A model generated the notes under the pieces. The model saw only the letters and a program-made list of their open reading frames with translations. It was not told the origin of the DNA and did no database searches. A stretch of DNA of 64,000 bases from JAAUTT01 sp963846585 (GTDB lineage: Bacteria; Bacteroidota; Bacteroidia; Bacteroidales; JAAUTT01). Shown in pieces: positions 51,912 to 61,518 of the stretch. The stretch lies in NCBI GenBank assembly GCA_963846585.1, contig CAWJWO010000015.1:1-64000 (forward strand), in the 5' to 3' direction. Every line of letters begins with the position of its first letter. Position 1 is the first letter of the stretch. A program made the translations under genes and the position numbers.

Positions 51912-54383
51912 ATGAGCGTACTTAGCAGCATTCTTTCAAAATTCGTTGGAAATAAAGCCCAGCGTGACTTAAGTGAAATACAACCAATTGTTGAAACTAT
52001 CAAAACCTCCTATCAGGAAATCATAAATCTTTCAAATGATGAACTGCGCGAGCATAGTACAAAATTAAAAGAAAAAGTACGGTTAACTATTTCAGAGGAA
52101 GAAAAGATAATTGCCGGATTAAAACTTAAAGCCGAAAGTGACGACACTCCGGTTGAGGAAATTGAAGCAATTTATAATCAGGTTGATAAACTTGAGAAGG
52201 AAGTTGAGAATAAAATAGAAAACACGTTAAATGAAATTCTGCCGGAAGCTTTTTCTATAGTTAAGGAAACTGCACGCCGGTTTAATGATAACGGGAAAGT
52301 TATAGTTACTGCCACCCAATTCGACAGGGATTTGGCCACAACTAAAAAATTTGTTTCAATTGAAGGTGATACAGCTGTTTATCTTAACCATTGGGTGGCA
52401 GGAGGCAATGAAATAAAATGGGATATGGTACATTATGATGTACAGCTTTTTGGGGGAGTAGTGCTTCATCAGGGAAAAATTGCTGAAATGGGTACCGGAG
52501 AAGGTAAAACACTTGTGGCAACTTTGCCGGTTTTCCTTAATGCTCTTGCCGGAAAAGGGGTTCATGTAGTAACTGTGAACGATTATCTGGCAAAACGCGA
52601 TTCGGAATGGATGGGCCCGATTTTTGAATTTCATGGATTATCTGTCGATTGTATTGACAGGCATCAGCCAAACTCAGAAGAACGGCGTCAGGCATATAAT
52701 GCCGATGTTACATATGGTACAAATAACGAATTTGGATTTGATTACCTTCGCGATAACATGGCCATGAGTCCTATCGATTTGGTACAGAGAAAACATCATT
52801 ATGCAATTGTCGATGAAGTCGATTCAGTATTAATAGACGATGCCCGTACTCCTTTAATAATTTCAGGACCCGTTCCTAAGGGGGAAAATCAACTTTTTGA
52901 TGAGTTAAAGCCGCGTGTGGAAGTATTGGTTAACGAACAAAGAAAACTGGTAACCCAGATTCTTGCCGATGCAAAAAACCTTATAAGTAAAAATGATGAA
53001 AAAGGTGGGTTAATGCTGCTGCGTGCCTTTAAAGGACTCCCAAAAAACAAAGCACTCATAAAATTTCTGAGTGAACAGGGAATGAAACAGCTGATGCTGA
53101 AAACAGAAAATTACTATATGCAGGACAATAACAAAAATATGCATAAAGTAACTGATGAATTGTATTTTATTATTGACGAAAAGCTTAATACCATTGAATT
53201 ATCTGAAAAGGGTATTGATCTTTTAACTGCCAGTTCAGAAGACAGCAATTTCTTTATTTTGCCTGATATTGGTACTGAAATTGCAGAACTGGAAAAATCT
53301 ATTGTTGGTAAACAGGAAAAATTAACTAAAAAGGACGAACTACTAAGGGATTATTCAATTAAATCAGAAAGAATACATACTGTAAACCAACTTCTCAGGG
53401 CATATTCACTTTTTGAAAGAGATATCGAATATGTTGTTATTGAAAATAAGGTTAAGATAGTTGATGAACAAACGGGACGTATAATGGAAGGACGCCGTTA
53501 TTCCGACGGATTGCATCAGGCAATTGAAGCTAAGGAACATGTTAAAGTGGAAGCTGCAAATCAGACAATGGCAACAATAACACTACAAAATTATTTCCGC
53601 ATGTACCATAAATTGTCGGGCATGACCGGGACTGCTGAAACAGAAGCCGGGGAACTATGGAATATTTATAAGCTTGATGTTGTTGTTATCCCTACCAACA
53701 GGCAGGTAATACGAAAAGATAATGAAGATTTGGTATATAAAACAAAACGTGAAAAATACAGCGCGGTAATAGATAATATAGTTGACCTTGTAAAAAATGA
53801 CAGGGCAGTTTTGGTTGGTACTACTTCTGTTGAAATATCCGAATTACTTAGCAGGATGCTGAAAATTCGCGGAATAAAGCATAACGTTCTTAATGCCAAA
53901 CTACACCAGAAAGAAGCGGATATAGTTGCTGAAGCTGGCCGTGAAGGTACGGTTACTATTGCTACTAATATGGCCGGTCGCGGAACTGATATTAAACTTA
54001 CTGAAACTGTTAGAAATGCAGGCGGTTTAGCCATTATTGGCACGGAACGTCACGAATCAAGACGTGTAGACCGTCAGTTAAGAGGGCGTTCAGGCCGACA
54101 GGGCGATCCGGGCTCTTCTCAGTTTTTTGTTTCTCTGGAAGACGATCTTATGCGTCTTTTTGGCTCCGATCGTATTGCAGGATTGATGGACCGTATGGGT
54201 TTAAAGGAGGGTGAGGTAATTCAGCATTCCATGATAACCAAATCTATCGAAAGAGCCCAGAAAAAAGTTGAAGAAAATAACTTCGGTATTCGTAAAAGGT
54301 TGCTCGAATATGACGATGTGATGAATTCGCAGCGGGAAGTGATTTATACAAAACGCGGCATGCATTATTCGGAGAACGTATAA
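51912..54383 (+). CDS. secA: Preprotein translocase SecA, N-terminal part (frameshifted)
   Basis: The first 823 residues of the SecA motor: Walker A MGTGEGKTLVATLPVFL, DEVDSVLIDDARTPLI, the preprotein cross-linking domain, the second helicase half with LVGTTSVEISELLS, ATNMAGRGTDIKL and RQLRGRSGRQGDPGSSQF, and the start of the helical scaffold (LLEYDDVMNSQREVIY). The Bacteroidota insertion between residues 300 and 460 is present. The frame ends in KRGMHYSENV and a stop at 54383. In the next frame from 54354 the sequence reads RRHALFGERINLDL, the normal continuation, so one base is missing (probably a C in CGCCGG near 54356). Confidence 0.92.
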   Translation: MSVLSSILSKFVGNKAQRDLSEIQPIVETIKTSYQEIINLSNDELREHSTKLKEKVRLTISEEEKIIAGLKLKAESDDTPVEEIEAIYNQVDKLEKEVENKIENTLNEILPEAFSIVKETARRFNDNGKVIVTATQFDRDLATTKKFVSIEGDTAVYLNHWVAGGNEIKWDMVHYDVQLFGGVVLHQGKIAEMGTGEGKTLVATLPVFLNALAGKGVHVVTVNDYLAKRDSEWMGPIFEFHGLSVDCIDRHQPNSEERRQAYNADVTYGTNNEFGFDYLRDNMAMSPIDLVQRKHHYAIVDEVDSVLIDDARTPLIISGPVPKGENQLFDELKPRVEVLVNEQRKLVTQILADAKNLISKNDEKGGLMLLRAFKGLPKNKALIKFLSEQGMKQLMLKTENYYMQDNNKNMHKVTDELYFIIDEKLNTIELSEKGIDLLTASSEDSNFFILPDIGTEIAELEKSIVGKQEKLTKKDELLRDYSIKSERIHTVNQLLRAYSLFERDIEYVVIENKVKIVDEQTGRIMEGRRYSDGLHQAIEAKEHVKVEAANQTMATITLQNYFRMYHKLSGMTGTAETEAGELWNIYKLDVVVIPTNRQVIRKDNEDLVYKTKREKYSAVIDNIVDLVKNDRAVLVGTTSVEISELLSRMLKIRGIKHNVLNAKLHQKEADIVAEAGREGTVTIATNMAGRGTDIKLTETVRNAGGLAIIGTERHESRRVDRQLRGRSGRQGDPGSSQFFVSLEDDLMRLFGSDRIAGLMDRMGLKEGEVIQHSMITKSIERAQKKVEENNFGIRKRLLEYDDVMNSQREVIYTKRGMHYSENV

Positions 54384-54391
54384 ACCTCGAT

Positions 54392-55210
54392 TTGTCGAAC
54401 ATGATGTTCGATGTAATTGAAAAAATGGTGGATAATTATCATGTCAATAGCGATTTTGAAGGCTTTAACCTTGAATTGATCAAGGAGTTTTCAGTTGAAT
54501 CGGATATGGAAGAAAATGAATTTCTTAAACTTGATAAAAAACAAATAGTCGATAAAACTTTCAACATCATTCAGGATACCTACAAACGAAAATCGGAACA
54601 AATTGTTGAACAATCCTGGCCTATTATTAAAGATGTTTATGAAAACCAGTCTGGACAGTATGAAAACATAGTTATACCAATTTCGGACGGGGTTAAAGTC
54701 TATAATATATTAACTAACCTAAAACAAGCTTATGATTCCCGGTGCCGTGAATTGCTCCATTCTATAGAAAAGGCGATAATAATTCTTATTATTGAAGATG
54801 CCTGGAAAGAACATTTACGCGAACTTGACGAGTTAAAACAGTCTGTTCAAAATGCTTCCTATGAGCAAAAAGATCCATTGCTGATATTTAAGTTTGAGTC
54901 GTTTGAACTTTTCAGGTCGATGATTGAAAAGAACAATAGTGATATTGTTTCAATATTAATGAAAGGCCAGTTGCCTCAAAGGGAACCCAGCCAGTTACAG
55001 CGTGCTCATGCACCAAAAAGGTTGGACCTCAGTAAATTCGAAACCAGTAAACGTGATATTTATGAAGGGGGAAACGGCAAACCGGAGGATACACGCGAAC
55101 CTCAAAAAGCACAACCTATCAGGGTAGAAAAAAAGATTGGACGAAACGATCCATGTCCTTGCGGAAGTGGAAAGAAGTATAAGGCATGTCACGGGGTGGG
55201 AGCGGAGTAA
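54392..55210 (+). CDS. secA: SecA, C-terminal part (frameshifted continuation)
   Basis: The rest of SecA in another frame: the helical wing and scaffold (IEDAWKEHLRELDELKQSV, RSMIEKNNSDIVSIL) and the C-terminal zinc-binding tail with PCPCGSGKKYKACHG that contacts SecB or ribosomes. The correct continuation begins at about 54362 (ALFGERI); the ATG at 54392 is internal and not a native start. Joined with the N-terminal part the protein would have about 1,100 residues, normal for the phylum. As SecA is essential, a sequencing error or a recent mutation rescued elsewhere is more likely than loss. Confidence 0.9.
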   Translation: MSNMMFDVIEKMVDNYHVNSDFEGFNLELIKEFSVESDMEENEFLKLDKKQIVDKTFNIIQDTYKRKSEQIVEQSWPIIKDVYENQSGQYENIVIPISDGVKVYNILTNLKQAYDSRCRELLHSIEKAIIILIIEDAWKEHLRELDELKQSVQNASYEQKDPLLIFKFESFELFRSMIEKNNSDIVSILMKGQLPQREPSQLQRAHAPKRLDLSKFETSKRDIYEGGNGKPEDTREPQKAQPIRVEKKIGRNDPCPCGSGKKYKACHGVGAE

Positions 55211-55400
55211 ATATAGTGCTTAGTTCATAGTGCTTAGTGCTTAGTGCTTAGTGCATAGTAAGGTACTTCAGCTTTTAATATTGTTTATAAAGTTTATAAA
55301 AAAATAAAATAAACCTCATAAACCTCATAAACCTTATAAACCTAATAACCCAATATTAAATAAAAGTCTTTCATTAGCAATCCGTCATTAGTAATCAAAT
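55211..55400. repeat. AGTGCTT heptamers and ATAAACCT words
   Basis: AGTGCTT occurs three times in tandem with variants (55214-55260), and the nine-base word ATAAACCTC/ATAAACCTT four times (55308-55345). No gene. Confidence 0.75.
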
Positions 55401-57197
55401 ATGAGTATTGAAAATTTATTAATAAACAGCGTTAAGAAGGCAATTCATTCCCTTTATAATGAGGAAATAACCAATGATCAAATCCAAATACAGGAAACCC
55501 GTAAGGAATATTCAGGCGATCTTACTTTGGTTACTTTTCCATTTCTGAAATTTTCCAAAAAATCTCCCGAACTAACAGGACAGGAGATAGGGGAGTTTAT
55601 AAAATCAGAACTTTCTGTAATTGAGCAGTTTTCAGTTATTAAAGGTTTTATTAATATTGTAATCAGCAATATATATTGGATAAAATATATCGAAATGTTA
55701 TCCAAGACAAAAGAATATATTCAAATAGCCAGGGAAAGTAATAATCCAAAAGAAATAATGGTTGAATATTCATCCCCAAACACCAACAAACCGCTTCATC
55801 TCGGTCATATAAGGAATAACCTTCTTGGTTATGCTATTTCAAATATTCTTAAAGCAAACGGACATAAAGTTAAGATGGTTAACCTGGTGAACGACCGTGG
55901 TATTCATATTTGCAAATCAATGCTTGCATGGAAGAATTGGGGTAAAGGCGAAACCCCTGAAAAATATAGTAAAAAAGGTGATCACCTGGTAGGAGAGTAT
56001 TATGTAAAATTTGATCAGGAATATAAAAATCAAATCAATGAATTGATTAAACAGGGACAAAGCCAGGAAGAGGCTGAAAAGAATGCCCCACTGATGATAG
56101 ATGTTCAGGAAATGCTTCGTAAATGGGAAGCAAAAGATCCGGAAACATTGAAACTTTGGGAAAAGATGAATGAATGGGTGTATAATGGTTTTGATGAAAC
56201 CTATAAAAAATTGGGTGTTACTTTTGACAGGATTTATTATGAATCACAAACTTATTTAATTGGGAAAGAAATTGTTCAAAAAGGTATTGAAAATGGATAT
56301 TTATATCGTAAACCTGACAATTCTGTATGGGCTGATCTAACAGGAGAAGGCCTTGATGAAAAACTTTTGTTACGTTCAGACGGTACTTCTGTATACATGA
56401 CCCAGGATTTAGGCACTGCTTGTCAGCGATTTGATGAATATAATATCGACGATATGATTTATGTGGTTGGTAATGAGCAGAATTACCATTTTCAGGTACT
56501 GTCGCTGATACTTAAAAAACTTGGTTATAATTGGGCCTTAAATATTAAGCACATGTCCTATGGAATGGTGGAACTTCCATATGGCAAAATGAAAAGCAGG
56601 GAAGGTACAACTGTCGATGCTGACGATTTAATTAAAGAAATGATAGATGATGCACGCGAAATGTCTGCTGAATTGGGTAAACTGGAAGGTTTATCGGCTG
56701 TTCAGGCCGAAAACATTTACCGTATTATTGGAATGGGTGCACTGAAATACTTTATTCTTAAAGTTGATCCGAAAAAAAATATGTTGTTCGATCCTAAAGA
56801 ATCTATAGATTTTAATGGCAATACCGGACCTTTTATCCAGTATACCTATGCCAGGATTCAATCTGTATTAAGAAAGGCTGCCAGTTTAATTGATATCGTT
56901 ACAATTAATTTAAGTAATAATATAGCATTAGAAGTCAAGGAAAAACAACTAATCAAATTGATTTATAAGTTTTCCTCCGTGGTAAAAGAGGCCGGCGATA
57001 TTTTAAGTCCCGCCCTTATTGCTAATTATACATACGATTTAGCCAAAGAATATAACCAGTTTTACCATGATTTTCCTATTCTTAAAGAAGAAAATCCTGA
57101 TAAAAGTAATTTCAGGCTAATAATATCACAAATTACAGGTGAAATTATTAAAAATGCAATGTCACTATTGGGGATAGAAGTGCCTTCCAGAATGTGA
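55401..57197 (+). CDS. argS: Arginyl-tRNA synthetase
   Basis: A 598-residue class I synthetase that charges tRNA-Arg. The ArgS N-terminal Add-1 domain (1-110) is followed by the catalytic domain with the HIGH variant NKPLHLGHIRNNLLG, DRGIHICKSMLAW, and the KMSK-equivalent region GKMKSREGTTVDADDL. The C-terminal DALR anticodon-binding domain follows (IQYTYARIQSVLRKA and the end). No defects seen. Confidence 0.95.
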   Translation: MSIENLLINSVKKAIHSLYNEEITNDQIQIQETRKEYSGDLTLVTFPFLKFSKKSPELTGQEIGEFIKSELSVIEQFSVIKGFINIVISNIYWIKYIEMLSKTKEYIQIARESNNPKEIMVEYSSPNTNKPLHLGHIRNNLLGYAISNILKANGHKVKMVNLVNDRGIHICKSMLAWKNWGKGETPEKYSKKGDHLVGEYYVKFDQEYKNQINELIKQGQSQEEAEKNAPLMIDVQEMLRKWEAKDPETLKLWEKMNEWVYNGFDETYKKLGVTFDRIYYESQTYLIGKEIVQKGIENGYLYRKPDNSVWADLTGEGLDEKLLLRSDGTSVYMTQDLGTACQRFDEYNIDDMIYVVGNEQNYHFQVLSLILKKLGYNWALNIKHMSYGMVELPYGKMKSREGTTVDADDLIKEMIDDAREMSAELGKLEGLSAVQAENIYRIIGMGALKYFILKVDPKKNMLFDPKESIDFNGNTGPFIQYTYARIQSVLRKAASLIDIVTINLSNNIALEVKEKQLIKLIYKFSSVVKEAGDILSPALIANYTYDLAKEYNQFYHDFPILKEENPDKSNFRLIISQITGEIIKNAMSLLGIEVPSRM

Positions 57198-57252
57198 CTA
57201 GGGATTAGGATGTTAGGATAAAAATTTACTTTCGAAAGTTTACAATTTTATT

Positions 57253-58107
57253 ATGAAATATTTTACCAGGCCATATGGTTTACTCCAAATGCCTAAGTTT
57301 AAAATTTTATATGCAATAGGTGGAGCAGTATATGTTTTTATTTTTTTATACACTTTTGAACCTTTTGGGATGTATAATTTATCAGGATTATTTAAACTGG
57401 AAATTATTTTATTTTATACTATTGCAGGATTGACAATTACTTTGATTCATCTTTTTTGGATACAAGATTTTATATTTAAACGATACACCTTAGGAAACAC
57501 TTTTCTCTGGATAGGTTGGATCACTTTTTTAACCAGTATTTCAAGCGCCTTTATAAATGATTTAGCATTCAATGAAGGACATTTTTATATTATAAGTTTT
57601 ATTTTATTTATAGGTATAGGTATAGTATTTGTACTTAATATAATTCCGGTTTCCATATTAATTTTAGGTCATTATATTTACTTATTGAAAAAACAGGTTA
57701 AAGTTACAAGTCAGATAAATAGAACAATAAGTGAAAAAAGTATTACACGAAATTCATCAGGAAAAATAACTATTTCTGCAAGTAATCAACGAGATAATAT
57801 CACCTTAAATATAAATGATTTACTATATATCTCCTCAGCTGATAATTATATTGATGTTTATTATTTTGAGGGCAAATTACTAAAACATAATCTTATACGC
57901 AATACCTTGAACAATATTGAAAACCAAATCTCTAAAAAATTTCAAAATATTAAACGCTGTCATAAAAGTTTCATTGTAAATATTAATAATGTAAAATCTG
58001 TTTCAGGCAATGCTTCCGGGTATAAAATTGAACTTGACCGTGTTGGGTTTCTTATACCTATTTCCAGAAAATATAAAGGTCACATTTTTAAACATTTAAA
58101 TTCTTAG
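57253..58107 (+). CDS. LytTR DNA-binding regulator with membrane domain (paralogue)
   Basis: A 284-residue regulator of the same design as the one at 22446-23315: four membrane segments (about 20-150) and a C-terminal LytTR domain with LLYISSADNYIDVYYF, KRCHKSFIVNINNVKS and LIPISRKYKGHIFKHL. The membrane domain and the DNA-binding domain both align with the first copy (for example FEPFGM against FQPIGL). It reads toward the truncated Lnt-like gene 163 bases on. Confidence 0.85.
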   Translation: MKYFTRPYGLLQMPKFKILYAIGGAVYVFIFLYTFEPFGMYNLSGLFKLEIILFYTIAGLTITLIHLFWIQDFIFKRYTLGNTFLWIGWITFLTSISSAFINDLAFNEGHFYIISFILFIGIGIVFVLNIIPVSILILGHYIYLLKKQVKVTSQINRTISEKSITRNSSGKITISASNQRDNITLNINDLLYISSADNYIDVYYFEGKLLKHNLIRNTLNNIENQISKKFQNIKRCHKSFIVNINNVKSVSGNASGYKIELDRVGFLIPISRKYKGHIFKHLNS

Positions 58108-58270
58108 CTTCTATTAAATTTCATCCCAAATTCCTGGTAATTATCCCAACAGATTATATAATTAATGTTCTTTATCCCATTTCCTTTTCATTCGACCCAT
58201 TTTTTTCATAATCAACAATGTTTTCGATAGTTTTGGCACCAATAATTGTTGAACTTAATTATAACTAACG

Positions 58271-58762
58271 ATGAAAACAATGGAACTTTTAAATTACCTC
58301 AAATCAAAAAAAGCATTTTTACCCTATTTATATTTGGTTACAGGGTTTGGTCTATTTTTATTTTCAAATGGCAGATGGACAGTACCCATATTTACATGGA
58401 TAGCACCTTTTTTCTTAATCCGTTCTTTTCGAATACTAAATGGTTGGTTTGGAATAGTATTTTTTGTATTAATATTTTTAGTCCAATCTATTAGAATGAA
58501 TGGGGTGATTCCTGCTCCAGGGATAATATATTATATAATAATGCTTCTTGGAAGCATATTTATATTCATTCCATTCTTAGCCGATAAATGGTTAAATAAA
58601 AAATTAATGCCTCTTCAGGCAACTTTGGTTTTTCCGGTAGTATCGGTTATATCTGAATATGTTCTTGCAATATCAAATGGATATGCAGGTTCATGGTGTT
58701 CTTTAGCACACACTCAAATCAATTTGGCATTTTTGCAAATTGCTTCAATTACTGGTGGATAA
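58271..58762 (+). pseudogene. Truncated apolipoprotein N-acyltransferase-like membrane part
   Basis: The 163-residue frame matches the N-terminal membrane part of Lnt-like carbon-nitrogen hydrolases: FLFSNGRWTVPIFTWIAPFF, VFPVVSVISEYV and SLAHTQINLAFLQIASITG. In full-length proteins the last block continues with the nitrilase domain that holds the catalytic Glu-Lys-Cys; here it stops two codons into a GC-rich hairpin (58763-58836), and no nitrilase sequence follows. It is therefore most likely a broken gene. Confidence 0.7.
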
Positions 58763-58836
58763 CCCGGACTTATTCCCGGGCGGTTGCGGGGGGCTCCCAC
58801 GCATCCCAGTCGACCTGCACGGGAAATAAGTCCGGG
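58763..58836. repeat. GC-rich palindromic insertion
   Basis: CCCGGACTTATTCCCG (58763-58778) pairs with CGGGAAATAAGTCCGGG (58820-58836) with one bulged base; the 41-base loop is itself very GC-rich with a possible inner stem (TTGCGGGG with CTCCCACGCA). Composition is far above the AT-rich surroundings. It sits exactly where the Lnt-like frame loses similarity and is followed by CTTTTG. It resembles a REP-type mobile palindrome, but no second copy is in the window. Confidence 0.6.
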
Positions 58837-58937
58837 CTTTTGTCACATAATAATTAGCTAAAACAGTTATTATATTGATAATCAAATAATCTTATTTAAC
58901 ATAAAATAAATTATTGGACAAAGTACTGGTTTTTACC

Positions 58938-59195
58938 TTAAACGTTATGTTGCATAACTTGTCTTGATGCAGCTAATTTCAATAATCCATTTATAGATAA
59001 ATCTTCATCTAATAATCTCCAATGTATTCCATAACCGGAAGGTGAAACTTTATAATCGTTCCTTTCAATGTCGGATGATTTTGCAAGTTTATCTGAAATA
59101 TCAGATAGTTTTAACTTAATTATTTGATTATCTATTGTAAAAAACAAATAATCTCCCTCAAATTTAATATCTGTTACATTATATGCCTTTTCCAT
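58938..59195 (-). CDS. DUF2442 protein
   Basis: An 85-residue DUF2442 protein, with VTDIKFEGDYLFFTIDNQ at the start and the family signature GYGIHWRLLDEDLSINGLL near the end. DUF2442 genes usually come second in a two-gene cassette that may be a toxin-antitoxin system. Its ATG overlaps the stop of the upstream 58-residue gene by one base, so translation is coupled. Confidence 0.85.
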   Translation of the reverse strand: MEKAYNVTDIKFEGDYLFFTIDNQIIKLKLSDISDKLAKSSDIERNDYKVSPSGYGIHWRLLDEDLSINGLLKLAASRQVMQHNV

Positions 59196-59371
59196 TAATT
59201 ATCCTTTTTAAAAAATTTATACCACTCAGAAATGATATAATCAAAGTGTTCATAAATTATTTTTTTTACTTCACGTTTTGCTTGTGGAGTCAGATTATAT
59301 TCTAAAGCTAAAGTTATTTCAAAATTATCAATATCAAGCCAGTACTTGTTGTAAAAACCATTTATGCCCAT
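59195..59371 (-). CDS. Small unknown protein coupled to DUF2442
   Basis: A 58-residue frame starting at ATG (59371, MGINGFYNKYWLDID) and ending at a TAA that overlaps the ATG of the DUF2442 gene. It is rich in aromatic and charged residues (EITLALEY, EVKKIIYEHFDYII) with no signal peptide. The coupling and position identify it as the partner of the DUF2442 protein, but it does not look like the usual DUF4160 partner. It may be a separate small toxin or regulator family. Confidence 0.65.
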   Translation of the reverse strand: MGINGFYNKYWLDIDNFEITLALEYNLTPQAKREVKKIIYEHFDYIISEWYKFFKKDN

Positions 59372-59516
59372 TATGGAGAGATTTTTGCAAGGTTATGCTG
59401 TGTTAGTATTTTATTATTGTTAGTATTTATTTTTATTAAAAAAAAATTCTGTCAATAAACTAAATGTTAATTGCAACATTTAACATTAGTCTTTAATCAT
59501 TTGTAATTTGTCATCA

Positions 59517-60107
59517 CTATTTTAACCCGAGTTTTTTATTTTCAATTAGTAGTTTAACAGATTCCCTGATTCTTCCTGCAATAGTTTCCTGCCTTTTGGC
59601 ATTTGTTATCCAGAAAATATATTCTCTTTTATGGCTCGGGGCAAGGTTATTGAAATTTCTGAGAGCAGGCTCATTTAACCTAAACTCCTCAATTATAAAA
59701 TCAGGTATGTCGAATTCTTTAACTTTTTTATTGCCGGTTTGAAAATTTTCTTTAGCCAAAATAGAAGATAATATAGTGGCGTCAATTTTTTCAAGGCCCG
59801 CCGGAGTCATTTTACCTTTTTCAATTAACTCAAAAACTTTATTTTTATTGAAATCTGACCAATTTGTGAAATTTTTTCTGGGAGTAAATTTTCTTACGTA
59901 TTTGTCTTCGTCAGTTTTTTTAATAATACTGTCAACCCAGCCATAACATAATGCCTCTTCAAGAGCTTCAATGTATAGTATTGATTCTTTACCTGTATGT
60001 TTCCTGTAATAAATCATCCATATCCCAGGGCTTTTATCATGAAATTTTTGCAGCCAGTTCCTGAACTCATCACGGTTATTGAAGTGGATATATTCAAGCT
60101 CGTTCAT
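59517..60107 (-). CDS. YdeI/OmpD-associated family protein
   Basis: A 196-residue protein of the YdeI family (bacteriocin-protection/OmpD-associated). Typical features are FRNWLQKFHDKSPGIWMIYYRK, EALEEALCYGWVDSIIKKTDED, KFTPRKNFTNWSDFNK, and AKRQETIAGRIRESVKLL at the end. The molecular role of the family is not settled. It is a single gene between repeat-rich gaps. Confidence 0.88.
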   Translation of the reverse strand: MNELEYIHFNNRDEFRNWLQKFHDKSPGIWMIYYRKHTGKESILYIEALEEALCYGWVDSIIKKTDEDKYVRKFTPRKNFTNWSDFNKNKVFELIEKGKMTPAGLEKIDATILSSILAKENFQTGNKKVKEFDIPDFIIEEFRLNEPALRNFNNLAPSHKREYIFWITNAKRQETIAGRIRESVKLLIENKKLGLK

Positions 60108-60381
60108 CTTAGATAATTTGAAAATTTGAAAATGTGCTGATTTGAAAATGTGTAATTGAATTAATCATGTTTATCATGTTTATAAGGTTTATAAGTTTAT
60201 GCGTTTAAATAATATATTATAAACAAATAAATTTTATTAATTATTATCTGTATTAAAGTCAAATGTAATGGTATATTATAAGCTGTTCACACTAGCCCCT
60301 AGTCCCTAGTTACTGGCCACTGCAACCTTCAACTAACAACTAACAACTAACAACTAACAACTAACAACTAACAACTAACAA
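60108..60381. repeat. Gap with AACTAAC heptamers
   Basis: Seven and a half perfect copies of AACTAAC (60331-60383) reach the end of the glycosyltransferase gene and overlap its stop codon. The remainder has TTTGAAAATGTG and TTTATAAGG words but no gene. Confidence 0.85.
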
Positions 60382-61518
60382 CTATATCCCCATTGTGGAT
60401 ACTAATTTTAACGCATTAGTGTGATTATTATATTCAGTATTTAAAATGGCTTCCCTCTCTTCAATCATTTCTTGTGTAAAATCTTCATTCATAAGGTAAT
60501 CAATCATAGTCAAAAAATTTTCGGAAGTGTTAGCAATATGGCAGACCTTATCCAAAATTGTATCTTCAACAATTGCAGGATTAACCAGGCAGAACCTTCC
60601 TGAAAATAGTGAAATCAAAAGTTTTAGTTTTAATCCGTTATTTTTTAATGCAATAAGTACATGAATATGTGCATCACGGATATAATTACTCATTTGTTCA
60701 TTTGTTGGATTAACAGCAACAATAATATTAGAATAAGTTTGGGCGAGTTTTTGCAAATTACCTGGAGGGTTCTTGCCAGCTATTATACAAGAGTATCTTG
60801 TTTTTGAGAATACATTCCGGATAAGCCAGAAACAAGATATAACATTTTCACTAACTGATAAATCTGCATGAAATAAAATAAATGTTCCTTTACCAGTTGG
60901 AGCAACTACTTTGTTAAATGGATGAAATGGAGGAATATAAACGGCATTTTTATATTTTAATTGAAAATAAGATTGATCTCCGGGCGAAATTGTGAAATTG
61001 ATATTTGCTTTTAGTAAAATCTTTTCATAATAATTTAATTTAAGTGCCTCAAAAAAGAAAAATATTTTTTTTAAAATATTGGTTTCACATTTAAAAAGTG
61101 TCAGGTAATAACTATGTTCAATATTATGAACACGTACTGCTTTAATTCTATCAATTAATCCGGGGTTTTTAATATGGAAAGTGGTATGTATCCCATCAAA
61201 CAGTACGGGGGATTTATCCTGAAGGATTCTTTGTAATAAAATGCCCGAATTACGGCTGTACACAATATATGGCTTAAAAGATAACAGCGCTTTCAAGTCG
61301 TTAGTTTTACGGGAATAATAATGAACACTTTCGCACAAAGAAAGCAGGTTACTGGATGGCATTCTGTCATAAACATAACAATGCAGGTGAATTTTTATAC
61401 CCAGGGAATTAAGTTCTTTTATCCTGTAATAAGTATCAATCATACCCCCATAGTCAGGTGGGTCAGGAATGTTTAAAGTAATTATATGGATAGTTTTTTC
61501 AATATTCTCCATTGTCAT
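60382..61518 (-). CDS. Glycosyltransferase (GT-B type)
   Basis: A 378-residue protein with the outline of a GT4-like transferase. The N-terminal domain has IPDPPDYGGMIDTYYRIKEL, the glycine loop of the acceptor domain, and the C-terminal half has GTFILFHADLSVSENV (usually the start of the donor domain) and LKLLISLFSGRFCLVNP (the helix after the donor motif). The classical EPFG/EX7E element is weak, so it is a divergent member. The start may be MTMEN or MENIE two codons later. It stands alone. Confidence 0.78.
   Translation of the reverse strand: MTMENIEKTIHIITLNIPDPPDYGGMIDTYYRIKELNSLGIKIHLHCYVYDRMPSSNLLSLCESVHYYSRKTNDLKALLSFKPYIVYSRNSGILLQRILQDKSPVLFDGIHTTFHIKNPGLIDRIKAVRVHNIEHSYYLTLFKCETNILKKIFFFFEALKLNYYEKILLKANINFTISPGDQSYFQLKYKNAVYIPPFHPFNKVVAPTGKGTFILFHADLSVSENVISCFWLIRNVFSKTRYSCIIAGKNPPGNLQKLAQTYSNIIVAVNPTNEQMSNYIRDAHIHVLIALKNNGLKLKLLISLFSGRFCLVNPAIVEDTILDKVCHIANTSENFLTMIDYLMNEDFTQEMIEEREAILNTEYNNHTNALKLVSTMGI

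Noticed and set aside
58763..58836. Integron attC site or an ordinary terminator
   Set aside because: The ends do not show the paired attC core boxes (GTTRRRY and RYYYAAC), no integrase is near, and the stem is followed by CTTTTG, not a strong T run. The position inside a truncated gene fits an insertion better.
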